Source: an uncultured Oscillospiraceae bacterium (GTDB taxonomy: Bacteria; Bacillota; Clostridia; Oscillospirales; Oscillospiraceae). Taken from it: 64,000 nt of DNA. The DNA lies in NCBI GenBank assembly GCA_910578505.1, contig CAJTPV010000014.1:1-64000 (forward strand), in the 5' to 3' direction. Position 1 is the stretch's first letter, and each line of letters starts with the position of its first letter. Below the pieces are notes generated by a model. The model was given only the letters and a program-made list of their open reading frames with translations, searched no databases and was not told where the DNA came from. Positions 9,134-17,202 of this stretch are shown here, piece by piece. Both the position numbers and the translations under genes were made by a program.

Positions 9134-10474
9134 CTATCTGCTCCGCTGAAATCCTGACTTTGCAGCCTCCGCGTACAGAAAACAGGTAACCGCCGCTGCC
9201 GCTGACCAGCCGGCAGGCCACGCGAACCAGATGCTGAACACGGTGTGAAACAGGGCCGAGAGGGCAAGCGCGGCTCCCGCCCGCAGGCCCAAATCCAGAA
9301 AAATGCTGAACACCACCAGCCGCATCCGCCTGGCTCCGCACAGAAGAGCGTCGCACATGATTTTCAGCGAGGCGGCGAAGTAGAAGGGGGCCGCGACGCG
9401 CAGGAAGCTGACGCCCGCCTGCAGGGCGGCGGCGGACGGCGTGTCCATAAAGATCCCCATGAGCTGCGCGGGGAACAGCTCATACAGCAGGCATACGGCA
9501 AGGGAGATCGTCCAGACCAGCTGGAGCGAGGCCCTGAAGCCCGCCTGGACCCGGCGCGGCTGCCCCGCCCCGAGATTCTGCGAGGTGTAGTTGGTCACGC
9601 CGCTCCCGATGGTGGAAAAGCACGAGGTGGCCAGATTGTTCAGCTTCACGGCGGCCGAAAAGCCCGCTGTGACCGCGGCCCCGTAGGCGTTGACCACGCC
9701 CTGGATGATGATGTTGCCGGCAGCGACAAAGCACTGCTGGAGGACGCTGGGGAGCGCTACGGAGATAAACTCCCGCAGCATGGAAAAAGTAAACAGCGGG
9801 GCCGTCCCTGCGGGAAGCTTCGCCATCTTCCCTGCCACGACCATCAGCGCGGGAACGCAGGCCGCGCCCTGGCAGAGGAATGTGGCCCATCCCACTCCCG
9901 CAACGCCCATCTGGAGCTTTGCCACAAACAGGATATCCAACAGGATGTTGGCGGCGGACGATATTGCGAGGAAGACAAAGGGCGTCTTGGAGTCCCCCAG
10001 GGCGGAAAAAATGCCGTTGGAGACGTTATAGAAAAAGACAAATACCAGCCCGCATATATACAGGCGGAGATAGGTAAGGGAGTCGTCAAAAATCTCCGCC
10101 GGAGTCTGGATGGCCCGCAGCAGCGGCGCGGCAAATATGGCCCCCACTGCCAGCAGCGCCCCGCAGGTAATCGCAGCCGCGATGAGCGATGTGGCAACCG
10201 CGGTTTTGACCTTGCCGTACTCCTTTGCCCCGAAATACCGGGAAACCGTGACGGAACAGCCCGTATTGCACCCAAAGGCAAAGGCCAGAAAAATCAACGT
10301 GATCTCATAGCTGTTGCCCACCGCCGCCAGCGCATCCTCTCCGATATACCGCCCGGCTACAAGGCTGTCCGCCAAATTGTACAGCTGCTGGAAAAATACG
10401 CTGCCAAACAGAGGCAGGCAGTAGCTGCGTATGACCTTGCCGGGAGCGCCGGCGGTCAAGTCCCGATTTGCCAT
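9134..10474 (-). CDS. MATE family multidrug/cation antiporter
   Basis: A 446-residue, about 12-helix membrane protein with the two repeated MATE halves; it opens with a polar lead and PGKVIRSYCLPLFGSVFFQQLYN-like first helix, and has the SVTVSRYFGAKEYGK loop after helix two. MATE exporters drive drugs or metabolites out using Na+ or H+ gradients. ATG 10474 is preferred, with GGGGG seven bases upstream, over a start seven codons longer. It follows an AraC regulator on the same strand after 95 bases and may be its target; the substrate cannot be predicted. Confidence 0.85.
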   Translation of the reverse strand: MANRDLTAGAPGKVIRSYCLPLFGSVFFQQLYNLADSLVAGRYIGEDALAAVGNSYEITLIFLAFAFGCNTGCSVTVSRYFGAKEYGKVKTAVATSLIAAAITCGALLAVGAIFAAPLLRAIQTPAEIFDDSLTYLRLYICGLVFVFFYNVSNGIFSALGDSKTPFVFLAISSAANILLDILFVAKLQMGVAGVGWATFLCQGAACVPALMVVAGKMAKLPAGTAPLFTFSMLREFISVALPSVLQQCFVAAGNIIIQGVVNAYGAAVTAGFSAAVKLNNLATSCFSTIGSGVTNYTSQNLGAGQPRRVQAGFRASLQLVWTISLAVCLLYELFPAQLMGIFMDTPSAAALQAGVSFLRVAAPFYFAASLKIMCDALLCGARRMRLVVFSIFLDLGLRAGAALALSALFHTVFSIWFAWPAGWSAAAAVTCFLYAEAAKSGFQRSR

Positions 10475-10569
10475 ATCTTTTCCCCCATTTACCACAGGAT
10501 TTGACAGCGATGAACGCTGTATCCTGATTGTAGCAGGGCAAAGGGCGGCTGGCTATCGGTATACCGCCG

Positions 10570-11460
10570 TCATTTGGCAGTATCCTGCCATTTGCGGCGG
10601 TAGGCTGAGGGGGTCATACCCAGGCCGGCGCGAAAGGTTTTCCCGAAAAAGCTGGCGCTGCCAAAGCCGCAGCTCTGGCTGATCTGGGTGATCGTGCCGC
10701 TCCCGTCTATCAGCATCCTGCAGGCCGCCCGCAGACGGTACCCCTTCACATATTCCCCCGGCGACGTGTGCAGAAAGCTCTGAAACGCCCGGTAGCACTC
10801 CCGCTCACTGACGTACCCGGCAGCGGCTATATCCGAAACCTGTATGTTTTCGCTGTAGTGCTCGTGGACATAGAGCATCATTCGCTTGATGTTTTCACTG
10901 GATCTTCCCCCCTGCTCCCTGCCGGGGGGCGTCAGCTCCAAAAAATCAAGCCAAATGGCGGTCAGCGCTTCCCGCAGCCTGATCTCATAGCCGGGGGCAT
11001 CCTGCGGCAGGCAGAAAGAGGCTTTCAGCTTGTCGAGCGTATGTCTGTGGGCGGGATTGTGGGGATAAAGGGGGAGCAGCTCTATCTGCGGCGCGGCGAG
11101 AATGGGGGCAAAGTACTTTTGATAAATGCGTCCCTCCGTCTGACCGGCCAAAAGGGACGCATCAAAGAGATGCAGCTTCTGGACCGTCGGGCCGGCGCCG
11201 CCCTGCGGGCGCGTCGTATGCAGGACCCCCGTGTTGACCAGGCCGCCGGAACCGGCGGGGAACGCCGTTCGCCCCATGGGCGTGTGATATTCCAGCGAGC
11301 CGCACGCCACATAGAACAGCTCCACGGCCCGGTGCCAGTGCCAAAAGACGGTATACTGATCGAGATGCGCTCTGGAGCTGACGTAGGGGAAGTCCGCCGC
11401 AAAGCCCTCCAACAGCTCCTCGCTGTTTTCCTGGAGCCGCATCTCAAAAATATCCTTCAT
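10570..11460 (-). CDS. AraC family transcriptional regulator
   Basis: A 296-residue regulator. The N-terminal half is a cupin-type sensor domain (HWHRAVELFYVACGSLEYH); the C-terminal 100 residues hold two helix-turn-helix units (VSDIAAAGYVSERECYRAF and ITQISQSCGFGSASFFGKTF). It lies 44 bases after treR and before the MATE gene, all on the minus strand, so it may control the exporter. ATG 11460 has GGAGGGGGG in front; a TTG at 11508 overlapping the treR stop is possible but poorer. Confidence 0.8.
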   Translation of the reverse strand: MKDIFEMRLQENSEELLEGFAADFPYVSSRAHLDQYTVFWHWHRAVELFYVACGSLEYHTPMGRTAFPAGSGGLVNTGVLHTTRPQGGAGPTVQKLHLFDASLLAGQTEGRIYQKYFAPILAAPQIELLPLYPHNPAHRHTLDKLKASFCLPQDAPGYEIRLREALTAIWLDFLELTPPGREQGGRSSENIKRMMLYVHEHYSENIQVSDIAAAGYVSERECYRAFQSFLHTSPGEYVKGYRLRAACRMLIDGSGTITQISQSCGFGSASFFGKTFRAGLGMTPSAYRRKWQDTAK

Positions 11461-11504
11461 GACGCCCCCCTCCGCCACCCCATTGGATATCACGATCTCG
11501 CTTT

Positions 11505-12242
11505 TCAAAGGGGCAGCTCTTTTTTCTTTCTGATGGCGGTGTCGTGGAAGCTGAAATAATCCGGCTGGCGCCGGGACTGGGTGTACTCAAACTGTATGCC
11601 GTCTGCGTTGAACGTCTGGCCGGACACAACGGCCAGGCAGTTGTAGTCCTCCAGCGCCAGCAGCTGCTCATCCTCCTCCGTGGCGTGCTCCACGGTGATG
11701 GTGCGCTTGCTGGTAATGATCTGCATGCCCAGCTCCCTTTCGATATAGGCGTAGACAGATCGCCCCGCGATCTCCGCCGTCAGCCCCGGAACCAGGGCCT
11801 TCCGGAAAAAGTTGATATCCAAAATCAGCGGCTTGCCGTCCAGATAGCGGACGCGCCGGATCTGATACACCTCCTCCCCCACCGGGAAGCCGCTCACTCT
11901 GGCCAGAGGCCCGTCCAGCGGTCTGACCATGAACTGTATCACCTTTGTGACCACCTGGAAGCGATTGCGCTGGGCCGTTTCCTGAAAGGACTCGATCCCC
12001 CCCACTGTAAAGGAGGCCCGCTCCGCCGGCTGGTAGAGCACCCGCACGCCCTTCCCGTGAATGGGCTGGACATACCCCTCCTCCCCCAGAACGGCCAGCG
12101 CCCGGCGGATGGTATTCCGGGCGCAGCCATATTGCGTGTTCAGCGTGTTTTCCGAGGGCAGCAGAGAGCCGTAGGCATACGCGCCCGCCTCGATCTCGCC
12201 CTTGAGATGCTGATAGATTTCGTCATACTTTGCTTTCGGCAT
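11505..12242 (-). CDS. treR: GntR/UTRA family repressor, TreR-like
   Basis: A 245-residue GntR regulator: winged helix at 1-70 (LLPSENTLNTQYGCARNTIRRAL) and a UTRA effector domain from about 90. Length and sequence style match TreR, which senses trehalose-6-phosphate. The identity is supported by the neighbour: the remnants of a PTS and of treC begin right across the divergent intergenic region. ATG 12242 has AAGGAGG upstream. With its operon destroyed, the protein may now control only itself and the downstream araC and MATE genes. Confidence 0.75.
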   Translation of the reverse strand: MPKAKYDEIYQHLKGEIEAGAYAYGSLLPSENTLNTQYGCARNTIRRALAVLGEEGYVQPIHGKGVRVLYQPAERASFTVGGIESFQETAQRNRFQVVTKVIQFMVRPLDGPLARVSGFPVGEEVYQIRRVRYLDGKPLILDINFFRKALVPGLTAEIAGRSVYAYIERELGMQIITSKRTITVEHATEEDEQLLALEDYNCLAVVSGQTFNADGIQFEYTQSRRQPDYFSFHDTAIRKKKELPL

Positions 12243-12263
12243 AACAGGATCCTCCTTTTTCCT

Positions 12264-12273
12264 TGTTTGAACA
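12264..12273. promoter_or_regulatory. Putative TreR operator, treR-proximal copy
   Basis: TGTTTGAACA, of the palindromic form TGTT-NN-AACA, 22 bases upstream of the treR start. A second copy of the same form lies at 12341. A pair of matching palindromes next to a GntR gene suggests binding sites; no binding data are available. Confidence 0.5.
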
Positions 12274-12340
12274 GCAGTATACCGTCAAAAACGCCAAAAA
12301 GCAAGGGGGCAATTTGGATAGTCCACCAGAATTTACAATT

Positions 12341-12350
12341 TGTTCAAACA
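12341..12350. promoter_or_regulatory. Putative TreR operator, operon-proximal copy
   Basis: TGTTCAAACA is the reverse complement of the first site, 77 bases away and just before the PTS remnant. It would have controlled the trehalose operon before its loss. Confidence 0.5.
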
Positions 12351-12359
12351 GGCTATTAA

Positions 12360-12503
12360 CTTGACCCGGCGAAAATCCGCGCCGCCGGACATCCCTGCAC
12401 CACCATCCTGGTGGTGACGGAGGAGGCGGAGCAGCCGGTGGCCTTCCGGACCGGCATGACCGCAGCAGCAGGAAAAACTGAAATTGTGACGATAGGGGAG
12501 TAA
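12360..12503 (+). pseudogene. Remnant of PTS EIIA (glucose/trehalose type) C-terminus
   Basis: The last 47 codons of a PTS permease are readable: DPAKIRAAGHPCTTILVV is the EIIA(Glc)-type segment that follows the phosphorylated His region, and the frame ends at TAA 12501-12503, five bases before the treC start. Everything before it, including the EIIB, EIIC and active-site His, is gone; a stop lies at 12357-12359. It is the tail of a trehalose EIIBCA gene directly fused to the regulatory region of treR. Confidence 0.7.
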
Positions 12504-12508
12504 GCGCT

Positions 12509-12848
12509 ATGACAGATTTCAAAGACAAGGTTGTTTATCAGATTTATACAAAATCCTTCCGGGACGCCAACGGCGACGGTCTGGGCGACATCCGGGGTGT
12601 GATCGAAAAACTGGACTACTTGCAGGACCTGGGGGTGGACTACCTCTGGCTGACCCCCTTCTTCAAGTCCCCTCTCAACGACAACGGCTACGACATCTCC
12701 GACTATCGTGGTCAACAACCTGACCGGAACCAGCATAGCGCTGGACAGCACGCCCTGGTCCGGCTGCCAGAAGATCCTGGGAAACTACGCCGATGATTCC
12801 GCCGTCCTGCGGCCCTACGAGGCGGCTGTCTACCGCCCGCGCCAATAA
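12509..12848 (+). pseudogene. treC: Remnant of trehalose-6-phosphate hydrolase (both ends, middle deleted)
   Basis: From ATG 12509 the frame reads a normal GH13 start (KVVYQIYTKSFRDANGDGLG, then VDYLWLTPFFKSP and NGYDISDY). Near 12705 it jumps into another frame that encodes a typical GH13 C-terminus (VVNNLTGTSIALD, LRPYEAAVYRPRQ) ending at TAA 12846-12848. About 66 N-terminal and 47 C-terminal codons remain of a family usually near 550, so some 430 codons including the catalytic residues are lost. It cannot make an enzyme. Confidence 0.85.
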
Positions 12849-12868
12849 GAGACAACCCCAGCGCGTTG

Positions 12869-12909
12869 AAAAGCGCCCCACAGTCCGCAGCGGACCATGG
12901 GGCGCTTTT
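12869..12909. terminator. Bidirectional terminator between treC remnant and copA
   Basis: Arms AAAAGCGCCCCA and TGGGGCGCTTTT are perfectly complementary over 12 bp, with an inner GTCC-GGAC helix. T-runs follow in both directions, so it can end copA leftward and the old trehalose operon rightward. Confidence 0.9.
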
Positions 12910-12919
12910 CCCGCGCCGG

Positions 12920-13120
12920 TTACTGGATGCTGACAACGGTGTACCCCGCGTCGGTGACGGCCTTGGTCAGAGCGGCGTCGTCCGCGCCGCCCTGGACGGT
13001 GGCGGTGCCCGCCTCCAGATCCACCGTGGCGGTCACGCCGGGCAGGTCGTTGAGGGCCTTCTCCACACGGCCGGAGCAGTGCGCGCACATCATGCCCTCG
13101 ATCTTCATGGTTTTTTCCAT
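12920..13120 (-). CDS. Probable internal translation product: CopZ-like copper chaperone
   Basis: Inside copA and in the same frame, ATG 13120 (MEKTMKIEGMMCAHC) is preceded by AAGGAGG ten bases upstream. Starting there would give a free 66-residue HMA protein of exactly the size of CopZ, which hands Cu+ to CopA. In relatives copZ is usually a separate gene after copA; here the stop between them is missing. The ribosome site could be a fossil of that arrangement or still used, so that one gene yields both pump and chaperone. Confidence 0.5.
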   Translation of the reverse strand: MEKTMKIEGMMCAHCSGRVEKALNDLPGVTATVDLEAGTATVQGGADDAALTKAVTDAGYTVVSIQ

Positions 13121-15514
13121 TGTACCGGTTCCTCCTTGTTCAGATTTGTTTTCCTCTATGGTCTCCCCGGCCCCGGAGAGGCCGGGCCCGAAGGCGTTGT
13201 CAAAGGGCTCCTCCGCAGCCGCCGGCGCGCCGGAGGTCCCGGCCCTGAAGCGGCTTTTGAAGAACCGCAGGCGCAGGGCGTTGGACACCACGCACACGCT
13301 GCTCAGGCTCATGGCGGCGGCGGCGAACATGGGGTTGAGCTGCCAGTGGAACACCGGCGCGAACACGCCCGCCGCCAGAGGGATGCCCAGGGAGTTGTAA
13401 AAGAACGCCCAGAACAGGTTCTGCTTGATATTCCGGATGGTGGCCCGGCTCAGCTCCACGGCGGCGGCGGCGTCCATCAGGTCGCTCTTCATCAGCACGA
13501 TATCCGCCGACTCAATGGCCACGTCGGTGCCCGCGCCGATGGCCAGACCCACGTCGGCCCGGGCCAGGGCGGGGGCGTCGTTGATGCCGTCGCCCACCAT
13601 AGCCACCCGGTGGCCCTCCTCCTGGAGCTGGGCGATCTTGCGCTCCTTGTCCTGGGGCAGCACCTCCGCCATGACCTCCGACACCCCCAGCTGCTCGCCG
13701 ATGGCGTCGGCGGTGCGGTAGTTGTCGCCGGTGAGCATGATGACGTTAACGCCCAGCTCCCGGAAGGCGGCCACTGCGGCCCGGCTGGTGGGTTTCAGCG
13801 TATCCGCCACGGCGATGAGGCCCAGCATGGTGGAGCCCTTGGCAAAATAGAGGGGGGTCTTGCCCTGGGCGGCCAGCTCCTCGGCCCGGTCCAGCCAGGG
13901 CAGCAGGTCGATTCCCGCCTCCTCCATCATGGCCCGGTTGCCCGCCAGACACATGTGTCCGCCCAGAGCGGCCCGCAGCCCCCGGCCATGGACCGCCTCA
14001 AACCCGGACACGGGAGTCTGGGGCAGGCTTTTGGCGGCGGCGGCCTCCACGATGGCCGCGCCCAGGGGGTGCTCGGAGGGGGCCTCCAGACAGGCGGCCA
14101 GGCCCAGCAGGGCGCTCTCCGTCAGGCCGTCCGCCGGCACGATGTCCGTCACCTGGGGCTTGCCCTGGGTGAGGGTGCCGGTTTTGTCCATGACCACGGT
14201 GTCAACGGTGTGCAGCGTCTCCAGGGCCTCGGCGGATTTGACCAGGATGCCGTTTTCCGCGCCCTTCCCGGTGCCCACCATGATGGCCACCGGGGTGGCC
14301 AGACCCAGGGCGCAGGGGCAGGAGATGACCAGCACGGCCACGCCCCCGGTGAGGGCGGCGGTGACGCTGCCGGTGACAACCAGCCAGACCGCGGCGGTCA
14401 CGGCGGCAATGACCATCACCACGGGTACGAAGATGCCCGCCACCTTGTCGGCCAGCTTGGCGATGGGGGCCTTGGAGGAGGACGCCTCCTCCACCAGGCG
14501 GATCATCTGGGCCAGGGTGGTGTCCTCCCCCACCCGCAGGGCCTCAAAAATAAACGCGCCGGACTTGTTGATGGACGCGGAGGCCACCTTGTCCCCCACC
14601 GTCTTGTCCACAGGGAGGCTCTCGCCGGTCAGGGCGCTCTCGTCCACGGCGGACGCGCCCTCCACGATGACGCCGTCCACAGGGATGGCCTGCCCCGGCC
14701 GGACGGCGATTTTGTCGCCCACCCGGACCTCCTCCACCGGGATCTCCACCTCCGCGCCGTCCCGCAGCACGTTGGCGGTCTTGGGGGCCAGGTCCATCAG
14801 GCGGGTGATGGCCTCGCTGGTCTTGCCCTTGGAGCGGGTCTCCAGGAATTTGCCCAGGGTGATCAGGGTCAATATCATACCGGCAGACTCGAAATAGAGG
14901 TCCATATGGTACTGCTCCACCCGTTCCATATCGCCGTGGCCCAGGCCATAGCCGATCTGGAAGATGGCGAACACGCCGTAGATGACGGCGGCGATGGACC
15001 CGACAGCGATGAGGGAATCCATGTTGGGCGCGCCGTGGAAGAGGGTCTTGAAGCCGTTTTTAAAGTATTTGTCGTTGAGGTACATGATTGGCAGGGTCAG
15101 CAGGAGCTGCACCAGGGCGAAGGAGGCCGCGTTTTCCATCCCGGTCAGGAACCCCGGCAGCGGCGCGCCCATCATGTGGCCCATGGAGATATAGAAGAGG
15201 GGGATGAGGAAGACGAAGGACCAGACCAGCCGGTGCTTCATCTGGGCCAGCTCCTGGGCCATGACGTCCTCCTTTGGCTCCGCCGCCCGGGACGCGGCCG
15301 CTTTCCGGGGCAGGGACGCGCCGTAGCCGACGGACTCCACGGCGCTGATGATGCCCTCCGGCGAGACCGCGCCCTCGTCATAGGTGACCTGCATGTTGTT
15401 TGCCAGCAGGTTGACGCAGACGTCGGACACGCCGGGGGTCTTGCCCACGGCCTTTTCCACATGGGCCGAGCAGGCCGAGCAGGTCATCCCCGTGACCTGA
15501 AAGGTTTGTTTCAT
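12920..15514 (-). CDS. copA: Copper-exporting P1B-type ATPase with N- and C-terminal HMA domains
   Basis: An 864-residue Cu+ pump. N-terminal HMA domain with GMTCSACSAHVEKAV; eight membrane helices; TGES loop; the metal-site helix SCPCALGLATP; phosphorylation motif DKTGTLTQG; SEHPLG; and GDGINDAPALARADVGLAIG. After the last helix (near residue 770) comes a linker and a second HMA domain with GMMCAHCSGRVEKAL, giving a protein some 60 residues longer than usual. It follows csoR by 50 bases, so it is copper-induced through the CsoR promoter. ATG 15514 has AGGAGG upstream. See 12920-13120 for a likely internal start of the last domain. Confidence 0.93.
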   Translation of the reverse strand: MKQTFQVTGMTCSACSAHVEKAVGKTPGVSDVCVNLLANNMQVTYDEGAVSPEGIISAVESVGYGASLPRKAAASRAAEPKEDVMAQELAQMKHRLVWSFVFLIPLFYISMGHMMGAPLPGFLTGMENAASFALVQLLLTLPIMYLNDKYFKNGFKTLFHGAPNMDSLIAVGSIAAVIYGVFAIFQIGYGLGHGDMERVEQYHMDLYFESAGMILTLITLGKFLETRSKGKTSEAITRLMDLAPKTANVLRDGAEVEIPVEEVRVGDKIAVRPGQAIPVDGVIVEGASAVDESALTGESLPVDKTVGDKVASASINKSGAFIFEALRVGEDTTLAQMIRLVEEASSSKAPIAKLADKVAGIFVPVVMVIAAVTAAVWLVVTGSVTAALTGGVAVLVISCPCALGLATPVAIMVGTGKGAENGILVKSAEALETLHTVDTVVMDKTGTLTQGKPQVTDIVPADGLTESALLGLAACLEAPSEHPLGAAIVEAAAAKSLPQTPVSGFEAVHGRGLRAALGGHMCLAGNRAMMEEAGIDLLPWLDRAEELAAQGKTPLYFAKGSTMLGLIAVADTLKPTSRAAVAAFRELGVNVIMLTGDNYRTADAIGEQLGVSEVMAEVLPQDKERKIAQLQEEGHRVAMVGDGINDAPALARADVGLAIGAGTDVAIESADIVLMKSDLMDAAAAVELSRATIRNIKQNLFWAFFYNSLGIPLAAGVFAPVFHWQLNPMFAAAAMSLSSVCVVSNALRLRFFKSRFRAGTSGAPAAAEEPFDNAFGPGLSGAGETIEENKSEQGGTGTMEKTMKIEGMMCAHCSGRVEKALNDLPGVTATVDLEAGTATVQGGADDAALTKAVTDAGYTVVSIQ

Positions 15515-15564
15515 AAGAAAGCCTCCTGACTATCTATAACTTATCCTGGACGGCGGCAGGCCCG

Positions 15565-15864
15565 TCACTTCATCAGCTTCCGGAGCACCTCCACCAGCTC
15601 GTCGATCACCTCGTCGTTCCCCTGGCGCAGGTTGCCGGCTACGCAGGTGTGCAGGTGCTCGCTGAGCAGCTCCCTGCTGAAGCTGTTGAGGGCGGCGTTG
15701 ACGGCGGACACCTGGATCAGGATGTCCGGGCAGTATACATCCTTCTGCAGCATCTCCCGCAGGCCCCGCACCTGCCCCTCGATCCGGCTGAGCCTGTTAA
15801 AGAGCCTTTTCAGCTCTTCCTCGCTGCGTATTTTGGTCCTCTGACACTGGCAGGACTGTTCCAT
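15565..15864 (-). CDS. csoR: Copper-sensing repressor CsoR
   Basis: A 99-residue all-helical DUF156 regulator. The Cu+ ligands Cys45, His70 and Cys74 have the same spacing as Cys36, His61 and Cys65 of Mycobacterium CsoR. Two extra cysteines lie at 5 and 7. It leads the csoR-copA transcript and represses it until Cu+ binds. Two palindromes of the CsoR operator type lie upstream, one of them over its own ribosome-binding site GGGAGGT. Confidence 0.93.
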   Translation of the reverse strand: MEQSCQCQRTKIRSEEELKRLFNRLSRIEGQVRGLREMLQKDVYCPDILIQVSAVNAALNSFSRELLSEHLHTCVAGNLRQGNDEVIDELVEVLRKLMK

Positions 15865-15868
15865 TGAA

Positions 15869-15885
15869 ATACCTCCCGGGGGTAT
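15869..15885. promoter_or_regulatory. Second CsoR operator, over the csoR ribosome site
   Basis: ATACCTCCCGGGGGTAT has the ATACC-GGTAT palindrome with a G/C-rich centre that CsoR proteins bind. It lies downstream of the transcription start and contains the csoR Shine-Dalgarno, so it could act as a roadblock. Confidence 0.7.
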
Positions 15886-15903
15886 TGGGCTTTGTCTGGG
15901 ACT

Positions 15904-15932
15904 ACTATATACCCCCGTGGGGTATTTGTCAA
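15904..15932 (-). promoter_or_regulatory. csoR-copA promoter with CsoR operator in the spacer
   Basis: On the minus strand TTGACA (15932-15927), a 17-base spacer, then TATAGT (15909-15904). The palindrome ATACCCCCGTGGGGTAT at 15909-15925 fills the spacer, so a bound repressor would exclude RNA polymerase. Confidence 0.9.
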
Positions 15933-15939
15933 GAGGAAA

Positions 15940-15996
15940 TTTTCTGCCTGAGCGATCGGAGGCCTCCCGGCCAACCTGTCCCGCTCAGGCAGAAAA
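15940..15996. repeat. Long inverted repeat of unknown role
   Basis: Perfect 15-base arms TTTTCTGCCTGAGCG (15940-15954) and CGCTCAGGCAGAAAA (15982-15996) around a 27-base loop that contains GGAGGCCTCC. A-runs rather than T-runs follow each arm, so it is a poor terminator. The 15865-16198 gap otherwise holds the csoR control region and the terminator at 16064. Confidence 0.7.
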
Positions 15997-16063
15997 ACTT
16001 GCCAAACAGATTCTTGCAGATGATGTTTCCTCAGGGTGCTGCCCACAAATTCTCTACTTCCCT

Positions 16064-16096
16064 AAAAAGGAGCCGCTGCCCAGTATAAGCAGCGGC
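16064..16096 (-). terminator. Terminator of the DUF624 gene
   Basis: On the minus strand an 8-bp stem (GCCGCTGC with GCAGCGGC, nine-base loop) is followed by TCCTTTTTA. It lies about 100 bases beyond the stop at 16199. Confidence 0.75.
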
Positions 16097-16198
16097 CCAA
16101 GCGGGTGGGATATTGGAAAGCTTCCATGAAGTATTGTACATCCCCTGTCCACTTTTGTAAATAGGAAGTTTTGTCGAAAGAAGAGAACCTTTGCCGAA

Positions 16199-16870
16199 TT
16201 ATGGCGCGCGCCGCTCCTCATCCAGAATCAGCACCTTCCGCAGCACCAGGTTCCCCAGCAGGCAGGGGATGGAAAACGCCGCCAGCACCAGATAGAGCCA
16301 GCTCAGCGGGAACCACAGCACCCCCAGTGTCAGCGGCACATAGTACCACGCCGCCGCCAGCAGCGCCCGCATGGGCCGCCCCAGCGCCAGCAGCACCGCC
16401 AGGCGCACCGTCTCCCCTGACAGCCGCCGCCCGTTGGCCAGCAGCCGGTACAGGTACACCGATGACAGCAGCGTCACAATAAACACCGTGGTACACAGCA
16501 TGAACGGCAGATAGAACACCCAGTTCCTTGCCGCGAAGCTCAGGTAGAACCGGGCCCCGTATCCGGCCCCCACCAGCGGCAGGGCCGTCAGCAAAAACGC
16601 CCCCCAGGCCGTCCCCCAGTTTTTCCGCAGCTTCGCCAGATAGCCCCGCACCTTCACCGGCTTGTCGTCCAGCGACTCCCGCACCTCCCGGTTCAGGGCG
16701 AAAATTGCCGCCGGAATGGTCACCAGCGGGACGCACGTCAGCACAAACACCACGTTCACCAGCAGCAGCCCGGCCCCCTCCGCCTTCAGCAGCTCCCAGA
16801 ACCGCCGGGGGCTGGAGCGCATGGTCTCCTCCTCCGGGTCCAGCTCCACCTTCTCCTCGTTCCACTCCAT
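16199..16870 (-). CDS. DUF624 (YesL-type) membrane protein
   Basis: A 223-residue protein with about five hydrophobic helices (for example LLLVNVVFVLTCVPLVTIP and the FLLTALPLVGAGYG region) of the YesL family. These are usually found beside CUT1 sugar ABC transporters, as here, where it diverges from the binding-protein gene. Their function is unknown; an accessory role in sugar uptake or sensing is a guess from context. The C-terminal tail is charged and short. Confidence 0.8.
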   Translation of the reverse strand: MEWNEEKVELDPEEETMRSSPRRFWELLKAEGAGLLLVNVVFVLTCVPLVTIPAAIFALNREVRESLDDKPVKVRGYLAKLRKNWGTAWGAFLLTALPLVGAGYGARFYLSFAARNWVFYLPFMLCTTVFIVTLLSSVYLYRLLANGRRLSGETVRLAVLLALGRPMRALLAAAWYYVPLTLGVLWFPLSWLYLVLAAFSIPCLLGNLVLRKVLILDEERRAP

Positions 16871-17134
16871 TTGCGCACCCTCCCTTCCGCCGCGCCGCCG
16901 CGGCGATTTTTTGTTGTCGGCAGTTTATCATACCCGCCCTCAAATTTCAACACCCGCGCCGCCGCTGTTGGCGGATAATATTATATAAAGCGCATTTTAA
17001 CATATTTTGCCAGAAGCTGCCAGCGGCAAAATCCGGGTGGTTTGCACAGCAGCTCGTCTGTTTTTGGATATATTGCACTAAAAATCAAGGCAAATTTCTG
17101 ACAATTGTAACGAAATCGATCTGAAATATATAAA

Positions 17135-17150
17135 AATGTGATATCACATT
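17135..17150. promoter_or_regulatory. Perfect 16-bp palindrome upstream of sugar ABC operon
   Basis: AATGTGATATCACATT is its own reverse complement. It lies about 53 bases upstream of the -35 box of the likely ABC promoter, a position suited to an activator or to control of the divergent DUF624 gene. The rest of the 16871-17297 gap is AT-rich and shows no gene. Confidence 0.55.
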
Positions 17151-17202
17151 GCAAAAAACTTGGATTTTAACAATCTGTGAATATTTTGCACAAAAATACG
17201 CA

